From the NCBI GenBank assembly GCA_947476195.1, contig CANJPT010000009.1:2501-63945 (forward strand): a stretch of DNA of 61,445 nucleotides, written 5' to 3'. The DNA comes from Lewinellaceae bacterium. Its GTDB lineage: Bacteria > Bacteroidota > Bacteroidia > Chitinophagales > Saprospiraceae. The translations under genes were made by a program, and so were the position numbers. The stretch's first letter is position 1, and every line of letters begins with the position of its first letter. This document shows, in pieces, positions 34,074 through 42,757 of this stretch. The notes below the pieces were generated by a model, which did no database searches, had not been told where the DNA came from, and saw nothing but the letters and a program-made list of their open reading frames with translations.

Positions 34074-34334
34074 TATTCATGGCATCGACTTTCGAAAAAA
34101 AGGTATCAAACCAACGCTGGTCCAACTTTTAACAGCCTGTATTGATTCTTGCCAATAATTTCCTTCAAACAGCAGGGCGGGCAAAATGTTTACACTTTGC
34201 AATCGGGTTGTGCACGGGTTTATACTGTTTTTGCAAATTGATTTTTTAAAGATCTGGTACAAATAATTTTTGACTCACCTTAACGACATATTTCACACCT
34301 TCCGCAACGTATAAATGCCGAAATTTGCCCGATT

Positions 34335-35054
34335 ATGAGCGCCACCACCATCCTTGAAAATATTATTGACGAACGTGCCGAAATGGTCCAGTTAGACCCT
34401 GTTGGCCTGGATCATATCCTTTCAGAAGGTTGGCGGCTACTTGGACGGCGTTTTGTACGCCATAATTTTTCAACCTGGCATCGTAAACTCTGTCGTACTA
34501 TTCCGCTCCGGGTTCGATTGGCACAATTTGAACCTACTAAAAGTCAACGCCAGACCCTTCGGCGCAATGAAGATCTTCGTGTATTAAGTGCCCCGGCCCG
34601 ATTTGATTCGGAAAGAGAGCGGCTTTTCGAACTTCACCGGATGCGTTTTCATGAAAAGCAGGCTACTACACTTGCCTCATTCATTCACGTTGAATCCCCA
34701 AACCTTTACCCTACGGTGGGTCGAGAATTAGAGGTGCATCTGAACAACGAGCTCATAGCATGTTCTTTTTTTCATCTTGGCCAAAAGGCCGTTTCGGGCA
34801 CCTATTGTGTATTTGACCCTGCCCATAGCCGCCGAAGTCTCGGTACGCTTACAATGCTTTTGGAGCTACTCATCGCCAAAGAATCGGGTATGGAATTCTA
34901 TTATCATGGCTATGCGTACGACATTCCATCCCAGTTTGATTACAAACTAAATGTCAAAGGTTTAGAAGCCTTAAACTGGGAGACTGGGGTTTGGTCGCCC
35001 ATGGATCGGGTGCCGGTAAGACGCTGGGTGGATATAGCAGAGTTTGAGAAGTAG
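34335..35054 (+). CDS. Arginyl/leucyl-tRNA-protein transferase-like (ATE C-domain) protein
   Basis: 239 residues. RQTLRRNEDLRVL (about 75-87), FELHRMRFHEKQ, GTYCVFDPAHSRRSLGTLTML and YYHGYAYDIPSQFDYKLNVKGLEALNWETGVW match the GNAT-fold C-terminal domain of aminoacyl-tRNA-protein transferases (ATE1/Bpt), which add an amino acid to protein N-termini to mark them for degradation. The N-terminal cysteine-rich ATE domain is missing, so the enzyme is either a minimal form or a relative with another acceptor. The gene stands alone, divergent from the desaturase. Confidence 0.75.
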   Translation: MSATTILENIIDERAEMVQLDPVGLDHILSEGWRLLGRRFVRHNFSTWHRKLCRTIPLRVRLAQFEPTKSQRQTLRRNEDLRVLSAPARFDSERERLFELHRMRFHEKQATTLASFIHVESPNLYPTVGRELEVHLNNELIACSFFHLGQKAVSGTYCVFDPAHSRRSLGTLTMLLELLIAKESGMEFYYHGYAYDIPSQFDYKLNVKGLEALNWETGVWSPMDRVPVRRWVDIAEFEK

Positions 35055-35084
35055 CTTCAGGAATCGCCTAACTTAGGGGCCACA

Positions 35085-35900
35085 TTAGTCCTTGGGAAAT
35101 GGAATGCCTTGTTCCCGAATTTGCTGCTGTATGGCAAGGCGCAGATCGCTTTGCACCTGCTCGGCCTCCAATTTTTTATGCGTCCAAAACCTGACCTCAT
35201 ACACCACACATTTATCTTGAAAATCAGAAAATCTAACCTCTGTGCGACGCTCGGGGTCATTGTTCAAAATATCTTGTTGAGACGCGGCTGCCGCAGTAAG
35301 TAATGCCAGCATTATCCGCTCATCTGCTGCATGAGATACGCGCACTTGAATTCTAAAGGCTGATGGATGGGTATCGTGATGCGTCCAGTTTAATACGTTT
35401 TCTGTAATAAATTTGTGGTTGGGTAGGATCATTGTGTGGCCATCACGCGTGAGTACCTTGGACGTACGGAGGTTTATTTCCTCCACCTTGCCTACTTTGC
35501 CGTCCACCTCCAATACATCGCCAATTTCAATGGTGCCTTCAAAAAGCAGGAAAATGCCAGATACAATGTCCCGAAAAATTGGCTGAACCCCCAATCCAAG
35601 TCCGACCAATAAAGCGGCTGAACCAGCCAGGATCACTGAGATATGGATGCCGATTATTTCCAGCATCGCAGCTACTGCAACGGTCCAGATAAAATATCTG
35701 GCAAGGAGATAAATCGACATCCGCCGGCCTTTGTCAGACAGCTTTAAGAGTCGCCCTTTTCCATCCCGATTTATCACCCTACGGATGGTACGTAGGAGTA
35801 GTGCACTAAGTAGCCACACCAGGAATAAACCCATCAGCATAGTCATCGTGAAGGTGTATTCACCTATACTAAACAGCTGATAATCAAATATGGGATGCAT
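35085..35900 (-). CDS. Small-conductance mechanosensitive channel (MscS family)
   Basis: 271 residues. Membrane segments at about 14-35, 62-85 and 90-110. The third holds the pore helix LVGLGLGVQPIFRDIVSGIFLLFEG, rich in Gly/Ala as in MscS TM3. The soluble beta domain follows: IGDVLEVDGKVGKVEEINLRTSKVLTRDGHTMILPNHKFI and NWTHHD. The C-terminal part is the vestibule domain. The channel opens on membrane tension to release osmolytes after hypo-osmotic shock. Minus strand, downstream of the acyl-CoA dehydrogenase gene but separated from it by a hairpin. Confidence 0.93.
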   Translation of the reverse strand: MHPIFDYQLFSIGEYTFTMTMLMGLFLVWLLSALLLRTIRRVINRDGKGRLLKLSDKGRRMSIYLLARYFIWTVAVAAMLEIIGIHISVILAGSAALLVGLGLGVQPIFRDIVSGIFLLFEGTIEIGDVLEVDGKVGKVEEINLRTSKVLTRDGHTMILPNHKFITENVLNWTHHDTHPSAFRIQVRVSHAADERIMLALLTAAAASQQDILNNDPERRTEVRFSDFQDKCVVYEVRFWTHKKLEAEQVQSDLRLAIQQQIREQGIPFPKD

Positions 35901-35923
35901 TATTTAATAGGGTCAATGGGATG

Positions 35924-35993
35924 AATGTGGTCAATGAGATAAATCTGCTTTGGACTCGGCCAAGCAGCAGGATCCTATCTCATTGACTACATT
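35924..35993 (-). terminator. Hairpin after the acyl-CoA dehydrogenase gene
   Basis: AATGTGGTCAATGAGATA (35924-35941) pairs with TATCTCATTGACTACATT (35976-35993), one wobble, with a second stem CTGCTTTGG/CCAAGCAG inside. It starts 8 bases past the stop at 36001. Extra GGTCAAT words flank it, as in the 61.2-kb array. Confidence 0.6.
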
Positions 35994-36000
35994 AAATCAA

Positions 36001-37161
36001 TTAAATCATGGGTACGTAAAGTTCGCCATTAAGCACATTGCGCGATATTACGATGCGCTGGATTTCGGAGGTGCCTTCGTAGATCTGGGTGATTTTAGCA
36101 TCACGCATTAATCTTTCCACGTGGTATTCTTTTACAAAACCATAACCACCGTGGATTTGTATCGCTTCTACCGTATGGCGCATTGCTACATCTGAAGCAA
36201 ATAATTTAGCCATTGCAGCGGCCTGGTCATAGTTTAGGTGCTGGTCTTTCATGATCGCAGCGCGATAAACAAGCAAACGAGCCGCTTCTATTTCAGTGGC
36301 CATGTCTGCAATTTTGAATGCAATGGCTTGATGTTGACTGATAGGCTTGCCGAATGCCTCGCGTTCTTTTGCGTAGGCGACAGAGAGCTCGTATGCTCCG
36401 GCTGCGATGCCTAATGCCTGAGATGCGATACCAATTCGACCACCAGAGAGGGTTTTCATGGCAAATTTGAAGCCGAAACCATCTTCACCGATGCGATTCT
36501 CCTTGGGTACTTTTACATCAGAGTACATGATGGAAGTAGTGTCAGAAGAACGTATACCAAGCTTATCCTCTTTCGCACCAATCGCCACGCCCTGCCAATC
36601 CGCCTCTACAATGAGGCAATTGATTCCTTTATGGCCCTTGCTGACGTCAGTCTGTGCCATTACCAGGTGAAGTTTTGAGGTAGCGCCATTCGTGATCCAG
36701 TTTTTCGTACCATTCAACAAATAGTGGTCACCCATGTCAATCGCCGTAGTCCGTTGACTGGTGGCGTCAGAGCCAGCTTCGGGCTCCGAAAGGCAAAAAG
36801 AACCGATCCATTCACCGGTAACAATCTTGGGCAGGTATTTGCGCTTTTGTTCTTCTGAACCAAAGGTTTCAATTCCCCAGCAAACCAAAGAGTTGTTCAC
36901 CGACATGATGACGGAACAGGAGTTATCCACCTTAGAGATTTCCTCCATTGCAAGTACGTATGAAAGAGAGTCCATACCACCGCCGCCATATTCGGGCGAA
37001 ACCATCATACCTAAAAAGCCAAGTTCACCCATCATTTTGACCTGCTGGGTGGGATATAGACCTTTGCTGTCGCGTTCGATTACGCCGGGCTTGAGCTCAT
37101 TTTGGGCAAAATCTCTGGCAGCTTGTTGCACAGCGAGCTGTTCTTCAGTTAGGTGAAACAT
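36001..37161 (-). CDS. Acyl-CoA dehydrogenase
   Basis: 386 residues from the ATG at 37161 (MFHLTEEQLAVQQAARDFAQ). An upstream in-frame start adds 13 untypical residues. ACAD landmarks: GMMVSPEYGGGG, the FAD-binding WIGSFCLSEPEAGSDA and NGTKNWITNG, and the C-terminal REAFGKPISQHQAIAFKIADMA with QIHGGYGFVKEYHVERLMRDAKITQIYEGTSEIQ, which contains the catalytic Glu of short-chain enzymes (YEGTSE). It oxidises acyl-CoA to enoyl-CoA with FAD and passes electrons to ETF. A -7 variant TACTTTCG lies at 37270-37277. Confidence 0.95.
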   Translation of the reverse strand: MFHLTEEQLAVQQAARDFAQNELKPGVIERDSKGLYPTQQVKMMGELGFLGMMVSPEYGGGGMDSLSYVLAMEEISKVDNSCSVIMSVNNSLVCWGIETFGSEEQKRKYLPKIVTGEWIGSFCLSEPEAGSDATSQRTTAIDMGDHYLLNGTKNWITNGATSKLHLVMAQTDVSKGHKGINCLIVEADWQGVAIGAKEDKLGIRSSDTTSIMYSDVKVPKENRIGEDGFGFKFAMKTLSGGRIGIASQALGIAAGAYELSVAYAKEREAFGKPISQHQAIAFKIADMATEIEAARLLVYRAAIMKDQHLNYDQAAAMAKLFASDVAMRHTVEAIQIHGGYGFVKEYHVERLMRDAKITQIYEGTSEIQRIVISRNVLNGELYVPMI

Positions 37162-37282
37162 TATTTGAACGATTGACGGTACAGGCTGCGCTTCATACAA
37201 TTTTCCTCTGAAACGAATTTCGGTGCAGCTATTTCCCTGTGGTGAAACGATAGATTGGTTTTACGGCGGCGAAAGTACGACC

Positions 37283-37328
37283 GCTAAAAAAAAAGAACCC
37301 CGTTAAAGTCTAAAACTTTCAACGGGGT
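37283..37328 (-). terminator. Intrinsic terminator of the Omp28 gene
   Basis: ACCCCGTT-AAAGT (37297-37309) pairs with ACTTTCAACGGGGT (37315-37328), with one bulge. On the minus strand the stem is followed by TTCTTTTTTTTTAGC. It lies 22 bases past the stop at 37350. Confidence 0.88.
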
Positions 37329-37349
37329 GCTATAAAACTGCTGAAAAAA

Positions 37350-38174
37350 TTACTGGATCACATGTTTTTCAGCCACTTGTAGTACTTCCTTGTCCGTAAC
37401 GCCACGATGAACGAAGGCTATTACACTGCAATATTTTGCTTCCCAATCTGCCGGAAGTGAAAAATTAAATGTTTTGTTGACCAATTGTCCTACTTCGAGT
37501 GGCTCTGTGATGATGTCGCCGCTGGGAGCGGTTACCACATCGCGCACCACGTGGCGGTGAACGTAATTTGTAATGAGTGTAGATCCAAAAAGCTGAGGAT
37601 CTACGATGCTGTCCTGCGTAATTAAGATCGTCAACCGGTGTTCTCCCGATAGCGACTGGTCTGGCAGGATACCAACTTTGATGCTTAGGGCGCGTGAGGC
37701 AGGATTAAAAGTGTTTTCTAAAGTAACAGCCAGACTTGGATCTGTTTGCAGGTCTTGAGCAATTTCACCGCCCCAACGGGTGTGCGGCGTAATGAATATA
37801 GAGGTTTCATTGGGCAAAAGACGGCGGTTGATCGAAGCTGTAGGAAAGCCTTCGAGAGCACCAATATAATTGGCAAGTTCCTGTGTTTTTGCCGTGCGGA
37901 AATCGTATTGACTTGAGGCGAATGGTAAAGAAAAGTTACCTGCAGCATGGATGGATGCAATCACCAGATTCTCTGCACCATATTGTTGCTGCAAGGCTAC
38001 CAGGGTCTGAGAGCCAAGGGGGCAGTTTTGACAATGCACACCAGTTATCTCTTCTACCAGTACGGTTCTTCCTTTTACATTGAGGCTTGGATCTGGAATA
38101 ATAATAGGTTGCTCCTTGCAGGCTACCATGAACAGCAATGCTGCGGGGCAAAGGAAAAGCAGGATATTTTTCAT
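37350..38174 (-). CDS. Omp28-related outer-membrane lipoprotein with CxxC motif
   Basis: 274 residues. The lipoprotein signal ends in LFMVAC (Cys 19). A thioredoxin-like start follows, VLVEEITGVHCQNCPLGSQTLVALQQQYG, with CQNC at about 48-51, then HAAGNFSLPF, GFPTASINRR and a C-terminal beta domain with LTILITQDSIVDPQ and YVHRHVVRDVVT. Omp28 proteins are abundant surface or periplasmic lipoproteins in Bacteroidota with unknown function; the CxxC hints at redox chemistry. It is transcribed after the DUF6029 gene (gap 77 bases) and ends at a strong terminator, so they probably form an operon. Confidence 0.9.
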   Translation of the reverse strand: MKNILLFLCPAALLFMVACKEQPIIIPDPSLNVKGRTVLVEEITGVHCQNCPLGSQTLVALQQQYGAENLVIASIHAAGNFSLPFASSQYDFRTAKTQELANYIGALEGFPTASINRRLLPNETSIFITPHTRWGGEIAQDLQTDPSLAVTLENTFNPASRALSIKVGILPDQSLSGEHRLTILITQDSIVDPQLFGSTLITNYVHRHVVRDVVTAPSGDIITEPLEVGQLVNKTFNFSLPADWEAKYCSVIAFVHRGVTDKEVLQVAEKHVIQ

Positions 38175-38251
38175 CGCTATAATTGAATTAATGAAGTCAA
38201 AAGATCAGTGCGTTTTTAAAAAAAAACTAAGAAAATGTTCTAATGAAGTGC

Positions 38252-39922
38252 TTAAAATGAAGCGTTTACGGTAAGCCGAACCCCATGAAATGCGGGCTCT
38301 AAACGGCAAATACCTCCGGCACAATTGATTCCCTCCACCTGTTTAACGTATGCCAGTGATACACGAGTGGATTTCAGAGAATATACTATTCCCAAAGATG
38401 GAAAATGGGTGCCATCGTATTTTTGTTTCTCTTTTGCTTGTTCTGGAGTAAGGTTTTCGTCCAGCGATTTGTGCTTGATCTTGTACATATCGGAGGCATA
38501 AATAATCCAGTGGGGAGCCAGGCCTACTTCTACCAGTCCATTGACCCAGGAGCCAAATTCATCGTCGGTGGCTAAATACTGGGCTTCTACCCGCACCGAT
38601 CTTCTTGGGGTGAATTTATATAGAAATTCGGTGTAAGGTGTAAGTGCGTTCACGTAACCACCTTTCCCTTGATAGATCAGGATATTGTATTTTAGGACCT
38701 GTAAGCCTCCGATAACCTGCCATTTGCGCTTCTGTTTGTAGGTAAATTCCGGCGTAATCTCGCGGTAAAGTTCAACTCCGTCCAAAAGCCGAATGTCTGA
38801 GACATTGATACTTGCAGATAGTTTTTTGTTGAACTTATAGCGCGTATCCAATTGAAAGGACTGTTCGCCCAATTCCTGGGTGGCGGGTGAGAAACGCGCG
38901 GTTAGTCGGTAGGTATTTTGCTTCGCCATAGGGGGCAGAAAATTGATGGCGCCCTGCGTACCTAAAGCATTTGGCGTTTGGCGAAATGAAAAATCTTTGG
39001 TGCGTTTTGCTTCGAATGAAATGCCGAAGCCATGTTTGGAATAGCCAAGGCTGGAATATACTGTGTATCCGGTTCGATTGACCAGCTTGCCATAGGTCGT
39101 TTCAATTTCGTTGCCGATCAGAATAGAATGGGGCGCATTTGGATCGTAGATCATATCCTTTGTCTTCCCTGCGGCCTCCACATACCAGGTAAAATCGCCG
39201 GCAGTCAGGGTATTGAAAACCGTTGCTGCATAAGTATTGTATTGCAGCTCGATCTGTTCATCCTTGATATAACCAGCCACTTCAAATTTTGCGTCGTCGA
39301 TGGTTACACTATTGTAAGTACGACCTACAATACCTGCTCCAGGTGCAAAGGATAAGTTTTTAGTAGAATCGGGTTTGAAAAAACCCTCCATAGAACCGCC
39401 TCTAAGTACCGTTCCGTACTGATCGAACTGCTGTTTTTGGCGTCCTGCGAATGCTTTTACTTTCCAATTGTCATTGAAGCGATAGCCTACCTGTGCACCA
39501 TACAATGCATTGTCTATCATAAGGGTACGTTCTTCGTAGGCCCGGTAAATAAGGCCTGCTCCGATCTGGTCATACAGATAGCCACCAGACACATCAAATT
39601 TATCGATTTGCTTGTGTACAAACCAGCGGCCGATACCCACGTCAGTATAGACGGCACTTGGATTCAACAAATTGGAGTTGTTGAACATGTCAAAACGCAT
39701 GCCCATGTCAAGTCCGTTGTGCGAATAATTGAGTGAAAGCCAGGTTTCAGCGCCGAATTTCAGGTAGTCATATTGTGGGATACCAGCGGTACCCAACACA
39801 GAGTCAGAGGCAAAGAAAAAATTGCCATTCCCCTGAAAGCTTCCCGTAATATGGGAGTTGTTTTGGGCAAAGCCAACAAAGCAAAGGGCGATAAAAGAGT
39901 GTAAAAGGAAAAGTCTTTTCAT
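38252..39922 (-). CDS. DUF6029 outer-membrane protein
   Basis: 556 residues from the ATG at 39922, which begins a clear signal peptide (MKRLFLLHSFIALCFVGFAQ). Upstream in-frame codons cross the -7 box. Repeated amphipathic strands with aromatic ends (LKFGAETWLSLNYS, MGMRFDMFNNS, FTWYVEAAGKTKD, VRVEAQYLATDDEF) and a final VRLTVNASF ending in Phe suggest an outer-membrane beta-barrel. Proteins of this family usually neighbour Omp28-type lipoproteins, as here, implying joint function, but the role is unknown. Confidence 0.85.
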   Translation of the reverse strand: MKRLFLLHSFIALCFVGFAQNNSHITGSFQGNGNFFFASDSVLGTAGIPQYDYLKFGAETWLSLNYSHNGLDMGMRFDMFNNSNLLNPSAVYTDVGIGRWFVHKQIDKFDVSGGYLYDQIGAGLIYRAYEERTLMIDNALYGAQVGYRFNDNWKVKAFAGRQKQQFDQYGTVLRGGSMEGFFKPDSTKNLSFAPGAGIVGRTYNSVTIDDAKFEVAGYIKDEQIELQYNTYAATVFNTLTAGDFTWYVEAAGKTKDMIYDPNAPHSILIGNEIETTYGKLVNRTGYTVYSSLGYSKHGFGISFEAKRTKDFSFRQTPNALGTQGAINFLPPMAKQNTYRLTARFSPATQELGEQSFQLDTRYKFNKKLSASINVSDIRLLDGVELYREITPEFTYKQKRKWQVIGGLQVLKYNILIYQGKGGYVNALTPYTEFLYKFTPRRSVRVEAQYLATDDEFGSWVNGLVEVGLAPHWIIYASDMYKIKHKSLDENLTPEQAKEKQKYDGTHFPSLGIVYSLKSTRVSLAYVKQVEGINCAGGICRLEPAFHGVRLTVNASF

Positions 39923-39944
39923 ACAAGAAGGAAGGATATTTGGG

Positions 39945-39952
39945 CAAAGATA
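39945..39952 (-). promoter_or_regulatory. -7 element for the DUF6029-Omp28 operon
   Basis: Minus-strand TATCTTTG fits TAnnTTTG, 23 bases before the ATG at 39922. It also argues against the longer start at 40009. Confidence 0.55.
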
Positions 39953-40010
39953 GCTTTCGCTGAAAATCCTTTCTCCTTTTGATGAAGTAAAATGGTCGTT
40001 TGCTGACAAA

Positions 40011-40571
40011 TTAGCTCCAGCTCATAAATTCCGGAATATCCGCAATGACCTCAAAGCGGTTGCCTTTGTTATACATGACCTGACTCCATAACTGTGCGGG
40101 CTTGGATTTGAACAGGTAATTGGCATCCATATGTGCAGTGACCCAGGAGCCTATTTCCATTTCTTCTTCCAGTTGGCCACCTGACCAACCGGCATATCCG
40201 ACAAAGAATCGGATGTTATTAGGCTCTATTAAACCATTGGAAATCAAAAATTTAAGACTTTCAAAATCGCCGCCCCACCATACGCCATCGGTCAATTGGA
40301 TACTTTCTTCCAGCAAATCGCCCACATTGTGGACATAATGCAGGGTGTCTGTTTGCACGGGGCCGCCATAAAATACCTCAGCGTCGAAGTTTGGGAACGT
40401 GTTGATAAGTTCTGTCACCTTCATGTCTGTTTTTTTGTTAAGGATGAAGCCAACACTCCCTTCCTCATGATGTTCGCAAAGTAGTATTACGGCACGTTGG
40501 AAATACGGGTCAAGCATGAAGGGCTCGGCTACCAGGAGCTGCCCGCTTTTGATCATGGAATTGGTCTTCAT
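40011..40571 (-). CDS. YqgE/AlgH-family protein
   Basis: 186 residues. SGQLLVAEPFMLDPYFQRAVILLCEHHEEGSVGFILNK (about 9-46) is the family signature, followed by FYGGPVQTDTLHYVHN and FFVGYAGWSGGQLEEEMEIGSW. YqgE proteins are small cytosolic proteins, often near yqgF, of unclear function (AlgH was named for alginate regulation in Pseudomonas). Here it lies between DUF6029 and deoC on the minus strand. A -7 variant TACTTTCG is at 40596-40603. Confidence 0.95.
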   Translation of the reverse strand: MKTNSMIKSGQLLVAEPFMLDPYFQRAVILLCEHHEEGSVGFILNKKTDMKVTELINTFPNFDAEVFYGGPVQTDTLHYVHNVGDLLEESIQLTDGVWWGGDFESLKFLISNGLIEPNNIRFFVGYAGWSGGQLEEEMEIGSWVTAHMDANYLFKSKPAQLWSQVMYNKGNRFEVIADIPEFMSWS

Positions 40572-40644
40572 CGCACCTAAAGGATTAGTTATGTACGAAA
40601 GTAAGTAAGAATATTTTTTCCTCCAAATTTTTAACAGGCAAAAT

Positions 40645-41307
40645 TTACCTGGATGCTCTAACGATTTCTACTCCCGCAGAAGTACCCACTCGTTCAGCAC
40701 CTGCATCGATCAGGGCTTGGGCATCGGCCAGGGTGCGTATGCCTCCAGCTGCTTTGATTTTGATATTTGCAGGAGCGAGTGCCCTAAGGGTACGCACCAT
40801 TTCAGGGGTAGCGGGGTGGCCATGGAAACCAGTACCCGTTTTAAGCCAGGCCACACGGGAGCTGACCGCGAGTTCGCAGACACGGCGAATTTCATCGTAG
40901 GTAAGCAAACCACATTCCAGGATAATTTTGAGGGTGCGGCCGCGCAAATTGGTTGCAAGGGCGATCGCTTCGATATCGTTGCCAACGTGATTCCAGTTTC
41001 CGCTTTTGAGTGCTGAAATGTTGATTACAGCATCAATGTCGTCTGCACCCTCTTCGGTAGCACGTTTGATCTCTTCACTTTTGGCTGCGATCGCTGAATA
41101 TCCCATGGGGAAACCCACTACAGTCACGATGCGCGTTTTTGGACTCATCTCGTCAATAAACCGCCGGGCATCCCGAACAAAAAAGGGTGGTATACATACT
41201 CCCGCGAATTTATGCTGTTGGGCTTCTTCGCAAACGCGACGCACATCCGCTAAGCAGGTGTCTGGCTTTAGGAGTGTCTGTTCGATGAATTTGGCGATAT
41301 CTGACAT
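40645..41307 (-). CDS. deoC: Deoxyribose-phosphate aldolase
   Basis: 220 residues from the ATG at 41307. A GTG 12 bases upstream would add MEIT. DeoC features: IEQTLLKPD, the VCIPPFFV core, VVGFPMGYSAIAAKSEEIKRA, GADDIDAVINISALKSGNW (with the catalytic Asp), the Schiff-base lysine in AWLKTGTGF (about 152-160) and KAAGGIRTLADAQALIDAGAERVGTSAG at the end. It splits 2-deoxyribose 5-phosphate to acetaldehyde and glyceraldehyde 3-phosphate in deoxynucleoside catabolism. The moxR gene ends 35 bases upstream on the same strand. Confidence 0.96.
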   Translation of the reverse strand: MSDIAKFIEQTLLKPDTCLADVRRVCEEAQQHKFAGVCIPPFFVRDARRFIDEMSPKTRIVTVVGFPMGYSAIAAKSEEIKRATEEGADDIDAVINISALKSGNWNHVGNDIEAIALATNLRGRTLKIILECGLLTYDEIRRVCELAVSSRVAWLKTGTGFHGHPATPEMVRTLRALAPANIKIKAAGGIRTLADAQALIDAGAERVGTSAGVEIVRASR

Positions 41308-41342
41308 AGTAATTTCCACAATTATTGAATAAAAACTAACCC

Positions 41343-42338
41343 TTACGGCACTTCCACCGCATTAAGTACCTGCCTCACGATGTCTTCTGCGGTGAGTCCT
41401 TCTGCTTCGGCCTCATAGGTAAGACCAATACGATGCCGAAGTGCATCTGCACAAATATAACGTACATCTTCTGGTACCACATAACCCCGGCGGCGCAAAA
41501 AGGCCGTGGCGCGGGATGCCTGCGCCAACGCTATACTGGCCCTCGGAGACCCACCGTACTGAATCAGCGAGGCAAGATTTTTTAATCCAAATTGAGCTGG
41601 GTTACGAGTAGCAAATACAATATCAAGGATATATTGCTCTATCTTTTCGTCCATATAAATACCATGCATCACCTCACGGGCTCGGAGCAAGGTGGCGGTG
41701 TCGAGCACTTTATGCACATAAGGCTGCTCTCCCGAAAGGTTGCGACGCATGATATCGCGTTCTTCATCTTTGGAGGGATAGCCAATTTTAACCTTTAATA
41801 AAAAGCGATCGGCTTGTGCTTCAGGGAGCGGGTAGGTCCCTTCCTGCTCAATAGGATTTTGGGTAGCCAGCACCAGAAATGGATCATCCAAAGGGAACGT
41901 CTCAGAGCCGATGGTGACCTGTCGCTCCTGCATGGCTTCAAGCAATGCACTTTGCACTTTGGCGGGTGCCCGGTTGATCTCATCGGCAAGCACAAAATTG
42001 GAAAATACCGGGCCCTTGCGAACCGTAAATTCTGATTGGGCAGGGTTGTAAATCATTGTGCCCAATACATCCGCAGGCAGTAGGTCGGGTGTAAACTGTA
42101 TTCTGCTGAATTTAGCATCTACAGCTTGTGCCAAGGTCTTGATCGCCAGGGTTTTTGCCAATCCTGGCATTCCTTCAAGTAGGATATGACCCTTAGTCAG
42201 CAGTCCAATGAGCAGTTTTTCGATCATTTGCTCCTGGCCGACAATAACTTTTGAAGTCTCGGCTTTTAGTAGTTCCACAAATCCACTTTCGAGATGAATC
42301 TGGTGGTTGAGTGCTTGAAGGTCAAAGTATTGGGCCAT
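41343..42338 (-). CDS. MoxR-family AAA+ ATPase
   Basis: 331 residues from the ATG at 42338 (MAQYFDLQALNHQIHLES). A frame from 42398 adds 20 residues not usual in the family. Walker A is in LLEGMPGLAKTLAIKTLA, Walker B in FVLADEINRAPAKVQSALLEAMQERQVTIG, sensor 1 in FLVLATQNPIEQEGTYPLPEAQADRFL, and sensor 2 in GGSPRASIALAQASRA. MoxR ATPases act as chaperones for metal insertion or complex assembly, usually with VWA-domain partners, but none lies nearby here. TACTTTTG at 42444-42451 is its -7 box. Confidence 0.93.
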   Translation of the reverse strand: MAQYFDLQALNHQIHLESGFVELLKAETSKVIVGQEQMIEKLLIGLLTKGHILLEGMPGLAKTLAIKTLAQAVDAKFSRIQFTPDLLPADVLGTMIYNPAQSEFTVRKGPVFSNFVLADEINRAPAKVQSALLEAMQERQVTIGSETFPLDDPFLVLATQNPIEQEGTYPLPEAQADRFLLKVKIGYPSKDEERDIMRRNLSGEQPYVHKVLDTATLLRAREVMHGIYMDEKIEQYILDIVFATRNPAQFGLKNLASLIQYGGSPRASIALAQASRATAFLRRRGYVVPEDVRYICADALRHRIGLTYEAEAEGLTAEDIVRQVLNAVEVP

Positions 42339-42443
42339 TTTGCTTTCGAATACAGGGATTTGTTTATTTAATGGGCTGAAGTCAAATCGGTGGTTCAATC
42401 AAATTTGCCAAGATACTTGGGGTCAATGTTCTATTGGAACGGG

Positions 42444-42451
42444 CAAAAGTA
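42444..42451 (-). promoter_or_regulatory. -7 element for the moxR gene
   Basis: Minus-strand TACTTTTG matches TAnnTTTG. The MITE-like copy B begins 20 bases further upstream (42472), so its left end supplies the -33 region of this promoter. Confidence 0.55.
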
Positions 42452-42471
42452 GCACGTGTTCCCGAGGTCTA

Positions 42472-42633
42472 AGCGCTTGTTAGGGATTTAGTTTTGAGGC
42501 GAACTCGAGTCGATATTGTTTTAATGGAGTCGAAATTTATAGTTGTGTGTGGTAAATACGGCGAAAATTTTAACGCGAATTAAAATAAATATTTGCCGTA
42601 AACGTACCAAAATCTACATTCCGAATAAGCGCT
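42472..42633. repeat. MITE-like element, copy B, between divergent promoters
   Basis: 162 bases starting AGCGCTTGTTAGGGATTTAG and ending CTACATTCCGAATAAGCGCT, inverted repeats matching at about 20 of 25 positions. Inside, GTCGAAATTTATAG (42529-42542) corresponds to GGCAAAATTTGTAG of copy C, and the stretch at 42561-42598 (GCGAAAATTTTAACGCGAAT... to TTTGCCG) aligns closely with 45040-45076 of copy C. It separates the moxR and fabD promoters. Confidence 0.65.
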
Positions 42634-42667
42634 AAAGGTTTCTGCTGTGAAGGGTTTACCCTTTTAT

Positions 42668-42675
42668 TACTTTTG
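42668..42675 (+). promoter_or_regulatory. -7 element for fabD
   Basis: TACTTTTG matches TAnnTTTG. The leader is about 75 bases. The right end of MITE-like copy B lies 34 bases upstream, next to the expected -33 region. Confidence 0.55.
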
Positions 42676-42757
42676 CAGCCTAAAACCTACCCGTTCCTAA
42701 AATTTAAAATTAAACCAGCTGGTCTAACCAGAAGATTCAGCAGAAAATACTTGACAC

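Noticed and set aside
34077-34262. 61-codon minus-strand frame between the desaturase and the ATE-like gene
   Set aside because: No membrane or domain pattern, no ribosome-binding or -7 signal, composition unlike coding DNA.
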